NCBI RefSeq assembly: GCF_000735195.1
Contig: NZ_JPIM01000005.1
Span: 1-64,000, forward strand
Origin: Chloroflexus sp. MS-G
Lineage (GTDB): Bacteria; Chloroflexota; Chloroflexia; Chloroflexales; Chloroflexaceae
Reading direction: 5' to 3'
Length of the DNA: 64,000 bases
Shown here: positions 1 to 9,040 of the stretch, in pieces
Position numbering within the stretch: the first letter of the stretch is position 1
How the letters are laid out: every line of letters begins with the position of its first letter
Made by a program: the position numbers and the translations under genes
Notes under the pieces: model-generated
Seen by the model: only the letters and a program-made list of their open reading frames with translations
What the model was told of the DNA's origin: nothing
Databases searched by the model: none

Positions 1-164
1 GGGGCGCGATCATCGGTAGTAAGGATGGGATCATCCATCGTCAGTGTACCTGCGCTGGTGCATCGGTGAACCGAAGCAGAGAACGCTGCCCCCTCTCTGA
101 TCCACGGTTCCGCTTGCTGGTACAAGATCTTCATCTACCCCAGTAAACACTCAATATAGACGAG

Positions 165-193
165 TTGTCAAACTTTATCGGCGCTGGTATGCT
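165..193 (+). promoter_or_regulatory. sigma70-type promoter of the ArsR-ArsC fusion gene
   Basis: TTGTCA at 165-170 and TATGCT at 188-193 are separated by exactly 17 bases and lie about 40 bases before the ATG at 232. The upstream 164 bases show no gene that can be defended. No clear ArsR-type dyad is visible over the hexamers, so autoregulation is only an inference from the family. Confidence 0.55.
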
Positions 194-231
194 AGGCAGC
201 AGGATCACCTTGCAGATAAAAGCGAATCGCT

Positions 232-972
232 ATGGGTACAATATCTTCGCCATCAGCACTCACCGGCTTACGTCTCCTGGCCGACGAGACGCGATGGAAA
301 CTGATCACAATGCTGCGGGACAGTGATCGACCGGTTCATGAATTAGTAGCAGGCATCGGGCTGGCACAGAACCTGGTTTCATACCACCTGAACATCTTGC
401 GCCAGGCCGGATTTATCAATATGCACCGCAGTGATGTAGACAAGCGCATTATCTACTATAGCCTCAATCTATTGGCGTTTACCGATTTGCTTGAGCAGAT
501 TGGGTACGAATTAGCGCTACCAAACACATTACCGCCTCGTTTACCGTCGATTAAAGTTGCATTTCTATGCCGGGCCAACAGTGCCCGTTCGCAAATGGCC
601 GAGGCGTGGTTACGAGTACTAAGCGGAGGTCAAGTTCAGGCGATGAGTGCCGGTACGTCGCCGCAGCCGATTCATCCGCTGGCGGTTGCAGTGATGAAAG
701 AGGTCGGCATAGCGATTGATCAGCAGATCGCCAAATCAATCAACGCCATTATCGATCAGCAACCTGACCTCATCGTGACGGTATGTGACATCGCCCGCGA
801 GGAGTGTCCAGTGTGGCCAGAGGCTGTACGCTATATCCACTGGAGCATCGCCGATCCAGCAGCGGTAACCGGTAGTTATGAACAACGGTACGCAGCCTTC
901 GTGGTTGCACGTGATGAATTGCGGGAACGGGTTCGTGGCTTGTTGGCGCTCCTGCCACGTTGGTTTGCCTAA
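232..972 (+). CDS. ArsR-family regulator fused to thioredoxin-type arsenate reductase / LMW phosphatase domain
   Basis: 246 residues. Residues about 8-95 form a winged-helix ArsR domain with the recognition-helix motif QNLVSYHLNILRQAG. Residues about 106-243 are a low-molecular-weight phosphatase fold. The P-loop C113-RANSA-R119-S fits CX5R(S), and C185 and C192 (six residues apart, within VTVCDIAREECPVWP) match the two resolving cysteines of thioredoxin-coupled ArsC. This suggests arsenate reduction by a triple-cysteine relay, in the cytoplasm. The DNA-binding half has no cysteines, so it lacks the usual thiolate metalloid site; sensing might come from the reductase half. No arsenite efflux pump is adjacent. 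The start ATG at 232 fits the promoter at 165-193, although its Shine-Dalgarno is weak. The domain calls are firm; the substrate is inferred. Confidence 0.88.
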   Translation: MGTISSPSALTGLRLLADETRWKLITMLRDSDRPVHELVAGIGLAQNLVSYHLNILRQAGFINMHRSDVDKRIIYYSLNLLAFTDLLEQIGYELALPNTLPPRLPSIKVAFLCRANSARSQMAEAWLRVLSGGQVQAMSAGTSPQPIHPLAVAVMKEVGIAIDQQIAKSINAIIDQQPDLIVTVCDIAREECPVWPEAVRYIHWSIADPAAVTGSYEQRYAAFVVARDELRERVRGLLALLPRWFA

Positions 973-1056
973 AACACCTTCCTTCGCGCCGAAAGAGAGC
1001 TGGTTGAGCACCCGCCGCTGCCTAAGCAATCAGAGTATGAGCAAGAACCTACCAGA

Positions 1057-2055
1057 CTACTCTGGCAACTGCCCGATTGACGAGCGCAATTGCCCCAGTT
1101 CAGCGCACACCAGCACCACCTCATCACCATGACGTAACCATGGCCCACTGTCACCGTGAATATCGAGTAGACACCCACCAGCAGCCACTCCGCTCACGAT
1201 AATTTCCCCTGGCTGTAGCCAGGTATCCTGGCTGGCAAAAGCTATCAGTTCAGCGAACGTAAAACGCATCAAGCCGGTATGATAATAGCCAACTTCACGA
1301 CCATTGATCATCAGACGTAACGTCAACAACAAACGGCCATCATCGTCACGGTAGTATTCGAGTTCATCGGGAGTTACCAGCCACGGCCCAAGCGAGGTTG
1401 CAAAATCACGCGGACGACGTGCATTCAGCAGCGGATCACGAACCGTCCAGGCATTCACCAACAGATACCCGGCAATATACGCATCAGCCTCTTCGGGCGC
1501 AATATCACGGCCCGAACGACCAATCACACACCCTAACGCCATACCGCAGTCGAGTGGCGCCATCGTTGGCAATTCGATCCGTTCATCAGGGCCGTAGATG
1601 GCCGTATGTCCGGCAAAACGGAATGCAGGCTGATGGCGATCACCGACCCAATACCCTGCCGCCTGACGTAATGCTGCGGTTCGATCATCAACGAACGCAT
1701 CAAATTCGCGCAAGGCAATAACTTGAGGTAACGGTGCCACAATGCGCACCTGAGTAACGGGTAAAATCAACGCCGTATCACCGATGGTTAACCCACCGTG
1801 CCAATCGAAATCGCCGGCTGTGGCTGTATCGTCACTACCCATCAGATTGACCACAGCCTGCACAATCTCAGCGGCAGTCGCCAGATTAACCTCTGGGTGA
1901 TCAGCGCGTAGCAGAGTGAGCATATCCCAGGACACATCAGAGGCATCCTCGCTCACCAAAGGAGCGGCAGCAGCCAGATCGATAATTGTGTCGCCGAGCA
2001 GGACGCCCGCACGGGCAGGTCCACCATTAGGCGGAATAAAACTGACGAGACGCAC
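1057..2055 (-). CDS. fumarylacetoacetate hydrolase-like protein, catalytic metal ligands missing
   Basis: 332 residues. An N-terminal cap-like region (1-100) precedes an FAH fold (about 105-325) recognisable from REFDAFVDD, the segment around PTMAPLDCGMALGCVIGRSG and GYLLVNAWTVRD. Family members act on 2-oxo acids or fumarylacetoacetate and bind Mg through an E-x-E pair in the 'LDYExE' motif plus an Asp in 'vnDvtaRd'. Here these positions are G171, A173 and A202, and the usual GTPxGV loop reads SGVAAGG. The gene looks intact in length and frame, so this is probably a diverged or non-catalytic homologue and not a broken gene. It runs alone, convergent with the ArsR fusion. The fold call is fairly sure; no activity should be assumed. 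Confidence 0.8.
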   Translation of the reverse strand: MRLVSFIPPNGGPARAGVLLGDTIIDLAAAAPLVSEDASDVSWDMLTLLRADHPEVNLATAAEIVQAVVNLMGSDDTATAGDFDWHGGLTIGDTALILPVTQVRIVAPLPQVIALREFDAFVDDRTAALRQAAGYWVGDRHQPAFRFAGHTAIYGPDERIELPTMAPLDCGMALGCVIGRSGRDIAPEEADAYIAGYLLVNAWTVRDPLLNARRPRDFATSLGPWLVTPDELEYYRDDDGRLLLTLRLMINGREVGYYHTGLMRFTFAELIAFASQDTWLQPGEIIVSGVAAGGCLLDIHGDSGPWLRHGDEVVLVCAELGQLRSSIGQLPE

Positions 2056-2804
2056 AATAGACTCCCTTTATCAAACTACTATGCTCTATCCCATATCATA
2101 CCAGGTTGTGCTGCGTGGAGTACCAGCTAAAGGAGTTGGGAAAGAGAAAATAGGAGTGAGAGGGCGGGTTCCACAGCTGCCCAGGCCCCCCTCCCCTACC
2201 AGGTTGAGAGAGGACGAGGACCAGGGTGAAGGAGATGGGTAAGGAGAAGTTATGGATGAGAGAGTAGTTACAAATCTGCCCGCAGTGCGTGCGTCCAGAC
2301 GCACGTTGGTGCACCGATGCTGTTCGGCGCCCAACCCACCCTTTTGGCGCGTTCCTGAGACGGTCGTGGGTTCTGCCAATGTAGGACACGGGCCCACGCA
2401 CGACCCGCATACCTCGTTTTAGAAATAGTGATACCGGCTAGTCAATTAACTGCCGCTGCAAGACGCGGGCTAGCCACTCGCGCACCCAGGCCACCAGCGC
2501 AGCCAGAGAGCGGCGTGAGAGTGGGAAAGATGCGCATCAGCGAGCACAACCAAAAACTGCAAACGTTGAAAAGCCCTACCCATGCACCACAGGATGTAGA
2601 GATAGTCAGGACGAACGGCTGTCTAAACTGACCCGGTTCGGGCGAGCGTCGCGATAACGCTGTGCAGCATGCGGGCAAAAATGCACACATCTACGCAACA
2701 ATTTGCAGGTTTCTGATCTAGGCAAACTGTGCAAAGCATGCTAAGATATTGCATATAAACAACTCTTGTACACGGCAATCAAAAACAAACGGAGTACTAT
2801 CATT
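2056..2804. other. 749-base intergenic stretch with a short dyad and possible decayed coding sequence
   Basis: No convincing gene. A perfect 8-base inverted repeat (CGTGCGTC, two-base loop, GACGCACG) lies at 2288-2305. On the minus strand, roughly 2445-2640, two overlapping frames read like protein (one includes LAALVAWVREWLARVLQRQLID) but need a frame change to join, so this may be the remnant of an old gene. The last 100 bases are A/T-rich and probably hold the promoter of the gene at 2805. Confidence 0.4.
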
Positions 2805-3464
2805 ATGGAGTTTGAACTGACCAAACAATGCACTCTGAGTCGCCTGGATCAGTACATTCTGTTCTACTGGCTCATCTCATTGTTGATCGGCATCCCACTC
2901 CTGGGTGATTGGCTAAGGAGCTGGAACGTACCGCTAACCCTCGCGAATCCCTGGTTTGTCGTGTTTTTGCTGGTCAGCTTCGCTTTTAGTCAGGTACTAT
3001 ACGTGATGGTCGCACGCCACGATGGCCGACCCTTTTTGATGGGGCCTACCATCATCTTCAGCATCGGTAACGGCGTCATCGAAACATTGGCATTTGCTAC
3101 TGTCTATCGCCTAGGAGACTGGATTGGCAACGGGCTGGCAGCTCAGTTCTGGCCGAGTCTGGTAGGACCACTAGGCTTTGCGGTTGGCTTTACCGCATTT
3201 GTGATATACGGTGGTGTGATTCACGGATTATTCTGGCTGCCATACCTCCCCCCTCACCTCGACGACTCGCCGCGCTCAATGCGGATTCGCAAGCTACGAC
3301 CACTTGCCGAGATGGCATTGGTGTTGGGCTGGAGTCTGTGCCTCTATCTTTACCAAGACATCTGGACGGTTATTTTTATTCATATTCTGGTTGATCTTGG
3401 CCTTATGTTACGTGTGCGACCGCCGGTCTTTCTGATAGCAAGCCGTCAGAGTATGACCGAGTAG
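2805..3464 (+). CDS. multi-spanning membrane protein, possibly CPBP (CAAX-like) protease family
   Basis: 219 residues with six or seven hydrophobic segments (for example 17-40, 48-68, 76-100, 125-150 and 170-205). The ATG at 2805 was chosen because GGAG lies at 2791-2794; an in-frame ATG at 2766 has no such site. Near the C-terminus the motif FIHILVDLGL resembles the HxxxD-type third motif of CPBP intramembrane proteases, and GVIHGLFWLPY resembles the FxxxH region. The EExxxR motif is only represented by ETLAFATVYR, so protease activity is doubtful. The gene ends three bases from the convergent FHA gene. Membrane location is well supported; function is unknown. Confidence 0.72.
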   Translation: MEFELTKQCTLSRLDQYILFYWLISLLIGIPLLGDWLRSWNVPLTLANPWFVVFLLVSFAFSQVLYVMVARHDGRPFLMGPTIIFSIGNGVIETLAFATVYRLGDWIGNGLAAQFWPSLVGPLGFAVGFTAFVIYGGVIHGLFWLPYLPPHLDDSPRSMRIRKLRPLAEMALVLGWSLCLYLYQDIWTVIFIHILVDLGLMLRVRPPVFLIASRQSMTE

Positions 3465-3467
3465 CGA

Positions 3468-4241
3468 CTAGCGAGTACGTTCGCGAGTAAGCCGTAGACG
3501 CACAGTTGCGCCTAGCCAGAAATCTTCTTCGCCAACAGGCGTCGGAGTATGTGGACGGAGTCTTCTCCGTACCGGGCCGGTGAACACGCCAGAGTGACTG
3601 GCAAGATCAACGATCTGCACATTCGTCTCTCCGGCGATCAGGTGGGCGTGCCGCAGCGCGATGTCTGCGCCGAAGACAAGCAGGTGGCAGGCGGGATCGC
3701 TGCCTACGGTGAACATCCCGCTGGGGATAGCAACCGTTCGTTCGCCCTGCTCATCGCACAGATGCACATACCAGGTTGGTGCAGGTGCTGATACCGATGT
3801 CGGTATTGCGCTGGCCCGCCAACGTTTGACGAGCCGCACGCCCAGTAATCCGGCCACAACTAGCCCAACCAGGAACAATTCGCCCAACCACGACAGCTCG
3901 GTTGGGGGCGTCATCATGAGGGCAGCCTGCTGACCACAACCATAAATCGTTACCATCCTGGGTAACGATCCCGCGAATTGCGCTCGCCAGCGTGGATGCT
4001 CCAACGCGGTGAGCCGTTGGGGCCGTTGCAGAGCCCCATCTTTCGTCCAGATATACAGGTCTTGCGGCGGATAAGGACACTGCACCAGCAATGCCCATCC
4101 GGTTGAGGAGAGCTGTTCAACGCCGAGAATGAGGGGTGATGGCGGCGATAGAGGTACCGGAGGCGTTGTCGTAGCGGCTAGCAAAACCGGCCAGACAACG
4201 ATCAGCGTAAGCAGGGCGATCGGTGGGATTCGACGATTCAT
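3468..4241 (-). CDS. membrane-anchored FHA-domain protein with extracytoplasmic N-terminal region
   Basis: 257 residues. An N-terminal signal/anchor (about 8-24) is followed by a roughly 90-residue region with proline- and threonine-rich start, probably outside the membrane. One transmembrane segment (about 120-140, LFLVGLVVAGLLGVRLVKRW) is followed by a basic stop-transfer sequence. Residues about 175-250 form an FHA domain (FTVGSDPACHLLVF, later RHAHL and SHSGVFTGP) facing the cytoplasm. FHA domains bind phosphothreonine peptides, so this may link an extracellular signal to Ser/Thr-kinase signalling. In the usual GR..S..H pattern the first arginine is replaced by a GS context, so phosphobinding is not certain. 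No kinase is adjacent. Confidence 0.8.
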   Translation of the reverse strand: MNRRIPPIALLTLIVVWPVLLAATTTPPVPLSPPSPLILGVEQLSSTGWALLVQCPYPPQDLYIWTKDGALQRPQRLTALEHPRWRAQFAGSLPRMVTIYGCGQQAALMMTPPTELSWLGELFLVGLVVAGLLGVRLVKRWRASAIPTSVSAPAPTWYVHLCDEQGERTVAIPSGMFTVGSDPACHLLVFGADIALRHAHLIAGETNVQIVDLASHSGVFTGPVRRRLRPHTPTPVGEEDFWLGATVRLRLTRERTR

Positions 4242-4433
4242 AGGCTCTCCTCACACGGTTGTGCTTTCAATATATAAACCGTATGAGAAGGCAAAAAGTT
4301 ACACGATTCTGACAGAGTTTTGATGGACAGTTTGCATCAGTAGACTCCCAACTGCTGTGCGTGCTGATCCGTCTCGCTACCGTCGGCAGGGTCAGGTTCG
4401 GACGATCGTCATGCGTGAAACCGATCATCACCG

Positions 4434-7400
4434 TTACACGGTTCCATTGCCGCCCAGCCGTCGATACTCTTCGGGTGAAAGCCCAACCTCCTTGCGGAAC
4501 ACACGACTGAAATAGCTACTGCTGGAAAAACCCACTTCCAGAGCAATGTTGGTAATGCTTTTGTCACTCTCAACGAGAAGCCGACGCGCCTGCAAAACCC
4601 GATACCGGTTGAGATATTCTACCGGCGTTGTACCCAGCTCCTGCCGAAAACAGTGGGTCAGATAGTCTTCACTCATCCCGACATAGTGTGCAATATCCTG
4701 GCGAGTAATCGGATGAGCATAATAGCTATGGATATAAGCCATTGCTTTCCGAACCAGGATTTGTGCCTGATCGCTCAGACGACGTCGACGTTCGAGGGCG
4801 GTCTGCAAATGGGCGAGGGTTTCACTCGCGCTGAACATACCTTTACTGAGCACGGTGGTAACCCCTTGACTGAGACGCGCCATGTCTTCCTCGGTAAGGG
4901 TGCGCCCGGTAATGACAATGACCGGAATCTCGCGCAACTGTGAATGTTCACGCATCATCTGCAACAAGGTAAAGCCATCCATCTCCGGCATCATCAAATC
5001 CAGCAACACCAGATGAACCGCTTGTTGGTGAAGGATGTTCAGAGCTTCACGTCCAGAACGCGCACACAATACCCGATGTAGTGCACCGTGCGACTGCACG
5101 ATGCGGGCATGGAGTTCGAGCGTATCAGGATCATCGTCAACCACAAGCACGGTATAGGTGGTAGCCGCAGGATCGGTATTGAGCCAGTACTGATCAAGCA
5201 CGCGCGTTAAATCGGCCAATTCAATCGGCTTGGTGAGATAATTCAACTCGATGATTGCACCGTGGTGTTCGCTCATTCCATAACATAGCAACGGCAGATT
5301 ACGTGTAGCAGGATTGGCTTTGAGAACGCGAACCGTTTGCCACCATACCTGATCACCTTCAGTAGCATTGAGAACAACGGCACTGTAATTTCGTGCCGAA
5401 AGTTCGCTTAACCAGGCCGCACTTTCTTCAACGGAGAAGAAGTGCACAATAAAACCACGTTTTTCCAGATAGTGTTGAAGACGTTCATCGTTCCGTTTGG
5501 AAAGCAACAACACATGTGGTCGGACTGAGACAGACGACGGTTGACGACGTGGTTTCCCGATAGGTCGGGCAATTGTTGGAAGACGGAAGAAAAACGTTGA
5601 TCCTTCACCTTCGATACCACTCGAATGCACACCGATGGTTCCACCGTGGAGCGCGACCAGTCGTTTACAGATTGCCAATCCCAAGCCGATACCGCTGTAG
5701 CCACGCTCGATACTGCGCTCTGAACGCTGAAACTCATCAAAAATATGAGCCTGCTCGGCTGCCGAAAGACCAAGCCCGGTGTCACGCACCGAAATGGTCA
5801 CGGCATCGGCTTCGGTCGTCACCGAAAGACTAACACTCCCCTGACTCGTGAATTTAATCGCATTGACCACCAGATTCAGCGCGATCTGATGTAAGCGTGT
5901 GCGATCACCCCACACCCACGGCCCTGCGGCTGGAATGGCATCATGCCAGACGAGATGTTTATCGGCGGCCATTTGCCGACCGATATCGGCTACGGCGCGC
6001 ATAACCTCACCGACATCAACAACCTCATAAACCAAACGTAACTGACCAGCATCACTACTGGTTAGATCAAGGACATCACCGATCAAGCGACTGAGATGGC
6101 GGGCATGGGCATGAATCCGCTTTAGATCATGACGAACCTGCGTCGGCAATTGCTGAACGCCTTCAGCACTCTCACGTAACAGCAAATCACTCATCCCGAC
6201 GATGAGATTGAGCGGTGTTTGCAATTCATGGCTTACCATTGAAAGAAACCGGCTTTTGAGCCGATTCGCTTCTTCAGCCAGACGGCGTCCTTCGTTAGCC
6301 GTGCGATGGAGCTGTGCCGCATTCAGTGCAGCACTGATCTGCTGTACAATAGTGCCATAGAGATCAAGCTGTGCACAGTCAAACACCACAAAACCGGCCT
6401 CACCATCAACCCTAGGTAATGGGATCAGAGTAAGACGAAATGGCTCTCTGCTATCCAACCATTGTGCAGGGGGAAAAGTACGGCTCCGAATACGGATGAC
6501 CGGCTGTTGCGGCATTGTAATCGCCCGCAACCGACACCACGCCACTGGATCATCGCGTTCTGTTTCAAAAAAACCGATCCACAGCAATGGTATCTGTAAT
6601 TCAGGTAAATACCTTGCCAGGATGTCGTAAATATCGCTCTCGGCCAGAGCAGTCAGTAAACGCGCCGTAAGACGACCAACCCGGTTGCTGATTTGTTGTT
6701 GGCCATAACGGTAATGCCAGTGTTGAAAACGCATTGCCGAACTTATGGTGATACGGGCTTCATCGAGCAGCTTCTGTGCCCGCTCATGAAGGGAAGCATT
6801 GAGCAAACGGGGGTATACATCGCGTAGAAACGAAATCGCTAACTGCCAGTCGTGAGCATCAGCACCGGTTAAGGCCACCTGTTGCAGCAGCCGGGCAAGA
6901 GTTGCGCGAAACCGGTCAGGATCGGCAGATTGAACACTTGCAAGGAATGATTCGAGCAATTGCTGGCAGAAATGCGTAAGCTCCTCACGAGTAAAGCCAT
7001 GCAAACGTTGACCGAGCAGCTCAGTCATTGACAGAATAACCGACGCCTGCACATTGGCATACGCCAGTGCATCAACCTGGAGAGTAATCATTTCCAGGGT
7101 ATCGGCCAACACTGCATTCTGACTACACCCGCACGACTCACGAATGATCAGCCGGGTTGGTACCTGTATCAATGTCGGCAAAAGTTCGCGGTCGCGGATA
7201 TGACGTACCATAAGTTCCAGCGCCTGATAGCCCAGCTTGAACAACGGTATCTGTACTGAGGTCAATGCTGGCTCGGCCAATAGGGCTTCAGGTCGATCAT
7301 CAAAACCGATGATGACAACGTCATCCGGTATCCGTTTTCCATGGTCGCGGAGAGCGGCCATCGCACCGAGTGCCGATTCATCGTTACTCGCCAGAACAGC

Positions 7401-8042
7401 CGTAAACGGCACATGAGTGGCAAGCAACCGTTTCATGGCACTGTAGCCACCAGAGAACACATGATTCCCAAAAACGATCAGGCGTGGATCAACTTCGATA
7501 CCAAATCGGGCCATTCCATCCTGAAAAGCGCGCAGCCGATCCCCTGTGTCACCTTCCAGATCGTGTTGGCTACCGGCAATAAAGGCAATCTGCCGATGAC
7601 CATGCTCGATAAGATGGTGCAGAGCCTGTTGAATACCGGCAGTATTATCGGCAACAATGGTTGGCCCCACTTCCCCTGAACCGACAAAGATGATCGGATG
7701 GCCAGCCGCACGGATCGCCTGCACCATCTGCGAACGTTCTGGCCGTTGGAGGGGGTTGATAACAATCAACCCATGGGTATTCCATGGCCCAACCGGAACA
7801 AAATTCGTTCCCTCAGCAACCGCAAACCAGGCCGGTTGTGGTGGGTCGTCAATCTGTGCCGATGGCCCCATTCCGCAGGCCAATAGCAAGTTACAACCCA
7901 TGTCGTGTGCTGCCTGACGAATACCGAGATAGATTGGACTCAGGTAGCTCATCGTCAAGGCAGTACCGTAAAATTGCCAACCGGCGATAACACCGATGGT
8001 TGGGCGACGCGAGCGATGCACCATTGCGCGAGTTTTTTGCAT
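4434..8042 (-). CDS. one-polypeptide signalling chain: LacI-type sensor, GAF-like region, histidine kinase, two receivers, AraC DNA-binding domain
   Basis: 1202 residues from the ATG at 8042, which has AAGAAG just upstream. The frame is open 107 codons further, but those overlap the divergent nadC leader and do not resemble the family. Residues about 13-290 are a LacI/periplasmic-binding-type effector domain without signal peptide or membrane segment, so it should sense a cytoplasmic ligand, probably a sugar. Next come a helical/GAF-like region, HisKA (SHELQTPLN, His near residue 605), HATPase (NAIKFT, DTGLGLS, GIGLGLAI), a first receiver in which the phosphorylatable Asp is Asn (VVLNATEG), a second intact receiver (VLLDLMMP, SKGMF) and an AraC-type HTH pair (about 1095-1200). 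A sugar signal could thus pass to DNA within one molecule. Target genes are unknown; the divergent nadC shares its upstream region. Confidence 0.9.
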   Translation of the reverse strand: MQKTRAMVHRSRRPTIGVIAGWQFYGTALTMSYLSPIYLGIRQAAHDMGCNLLLACGMGPSAQIDDPPQPAWFAVAEGTNFVPVGPWNTHGLIVINPLQRPERSQMVQAIRAAGHPIIFVGSGEVGPTIVADNTAGIQQALHHLIEHGHRQIAFIAGSQHDLEGDTGDRLRAFQDGMARFGIEVDPRLIVFGNHVFSGGYSAMKRLLATHVPFTAVLASNDESALGAMAALRDHGKRIPDDVVIIGFDDRPEALLAEPALTSVQIPLFKLGYQALELMVRHIRDRELLPTLIQVPTRLIIRESCGCSQNAVLADTLEMITLQVDALAYANVQASVILSMTELLGQRLHGFTREELTHFCQQLLESFLASVQSADPDRFRATLARLLQQVALTGADAHDWQLAISFLRDVYPRLLNASLHERAQKLLDEARITISSAMRFQHWHYRYGQQQISNRVGRLTARLLTALAESDIYDILARYLPELQIPLLWIGFFETERDDPVAWCRLRAITMPQQPVIRIRSRTFPPAQWLDSREPFRLTLIPLPRVDGEAGFVVFDCAQLDLYGTIVQQISAALNAAQLHRTANEGRRLAEEANRLKSRFLSMVSHELQTPLNLIVGMSDLLLRESAEGVQQLPTQVRHDLKRIHAHARHLSRLIGDVLDLTSSDAGQLRLVYEVVDVGEVMRAVADIGRQMAADKHLVWHDAIPAAGPWVWGDRTRLHQIALNLVVNAIKFTSQGSVSLSVTTEADAVTISVRDTGLGLSAAEQAHIFDEFQRSERSIERGYSGIGLGLAICKRLVALHGGTIGVHSSGIEGEGSTFFFRLPTIARPIGKPRRQPSSVSVRPHVLLLSKRNDERLQHYLEKRGFIVHFFSVEESAAWLSELSARNYSAVVLNATEGDQVWWQTVRVLKANPATRNLPLLCYGMSEHHGAIIELNYLTKPIELADLTRVLDQYWLNTDPAATTYTVLVVDDDPDTLELHARIVQSHGALHRVLCARSGREALNILHQQAVHLVLLDLMMPEMDGFTLLQMMREHSQLREIPVIVITGRTLTEEDMARLSQGVTTVLSKGMFSASETLAHLQTALERRRRLSDQAQILVRKAMAYIHSYYAHPITRQDIAHYVGMSEDYLTHCFRQELGTTPVEYLNRYRVLQARRLLVESDKSITNIALEVGFSSSSYFSRVFRKEVGLSPEEYRRLGGNGTV

Positions 8043-8180
8043 AGGCTTCTTGAATGCTACGTGCCGATATATTCTATGATAATACAGTTTCGCATCATCG
8101 GTAGATAAGTGCATGACGGTATCAACATACTTGGATACAATAGATGGTGTTTGAGACGAACCAGCAATAAGGATGAACCC

Positions 8181-9032
8181 ATGGAACTTCCTCTTCACAT
8201 CATTGAAGCCGTTGTTGCCCAGGCCCTGGCCGAAGACATTGGCCACGGCGACCTCACCACCCAAACGGCTATTCCGGCAGCCGTTCAGAGTACAGCACAT
8301 ATCGTCACCCGTGAAGCTGGCGTGGTAGCCGGTTTGCCGGTTGTGATCGCCGTCTTTCACCAACTCGATCCCAGGCTTAAAGTACTGTTACATGTCGATG
8401 ACGGTGCAACGGTCGCTGCGGGAACCAAACTGGCAACTGTTGTCGGCTCCGCACGCAGCATTCTTAGCGGGGAACGGGTCGCGCTCAATCTGTTACAGCG
8501 CCTAAGTGGGATTGCGACCATGACCGCTCAATACGTAGCGGCGGTAGCCAACACCAAGGCAAAGATTCTCGATACGCGCAAGACAACACCCGGCTTGCGC
8601 GCACTGGAAAAATATGCAGTGCGGGTTGGTGGTGGCTACAACCATCGATTTGGCCTGTACGATGGCGTGATGCTCAAAGATAATCATCTGGCTATCCTGG
8701 CCGCGCAGGGTATTGATCTGGTTAGTGCGATCAAGCAGGTGCGACAGCACCTTGGGCCAATGGTACAGATCGAGGTTGAGGTGGAAAGTGTTGACGCGGC
8801 AATCGCGGCTGCTGAAGCCGGCGCCGACCTGATTTTGCTCGATAATATGCCCCTCGACCAGCTACGTCTGGCTGTGCAAGCCATTGCCGGACGTGCCAAA
8901 ACTGAGGCCAGCGGTGGTGTCACGCTGCAAACGGTACGAGCCATCGCCGAGACGGGTGTTGACTATATTTCAGTTGGGGCGCTTACCCATTCGGTACGTG
9001 CCCTCGATATTGGTCTCGATTGTGAGGGGTGA
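8181..9032 (+). CDS. nadC: nicotinate-nucleotide pyrophosphorylase (quinolinate phosphoribosyltransferase)
   Basis: 283 residues, the usual length. It converts quinolinate and PRPP to nicotinate mononucleotide in de novo NAD synthesis, in the cytoplasm. Visible family motifs are EDIGHGDLTT near the N-terminus, DTRKTTPGLRALEKYAV with the PRPP/quinolinate-binding Arg and Lys residues, GGGYNHRFGLYDGVMLKDNH, and the C-terminal ASGGV and SVGALTHS segments. The ATG at 8181 was chosen over an upstream in-frame ATG because AAGGATG lies just before it and the protein then begins as in the family. nadA and nadB are not in this window. The gene ends eight bases from the convergent lipoprotein gene. Confidence 0.96.
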   Translation: MELPLHIIEAVVAQALAEDIGHGDLTTQTAIPAAVQSTAHIVTREAGVVAGLPVVIAVFHQLDPRLKVLLHVDDGATVAAGTKLATVVGSARSILSGERVALNLLQRLSGIATMTAQYVAAVANTKAKILDTRKTTPGLRALEKYAVRVGGGYNHRFGLYDGVMLKDNHLAILAAQGIDLVSAIKQVRQHLGPMVQIEVEVESVDAAIAAAEAGADLILLDNMPLDQLRLAVQAIAGRAKTEASGGVTLQTVRAIAETGVDYISVGALTHSVRALDIGLDCEG

Positions 9033-9040
9033 TCAACGTT

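Noticed and set aside
1-38. Possible start of a divergent minus-strand gene (MDDPILTTDD...)
   Set aside because: Only about 12 codons fall in the window and the ribosome site is weak; not enough to call.
8043-8363. Longer N-terminus for the giant signalling protein
   Set aside because: The extra 107 codons cover the nadC start and its leader on the opposite strand and have no domain similarity.
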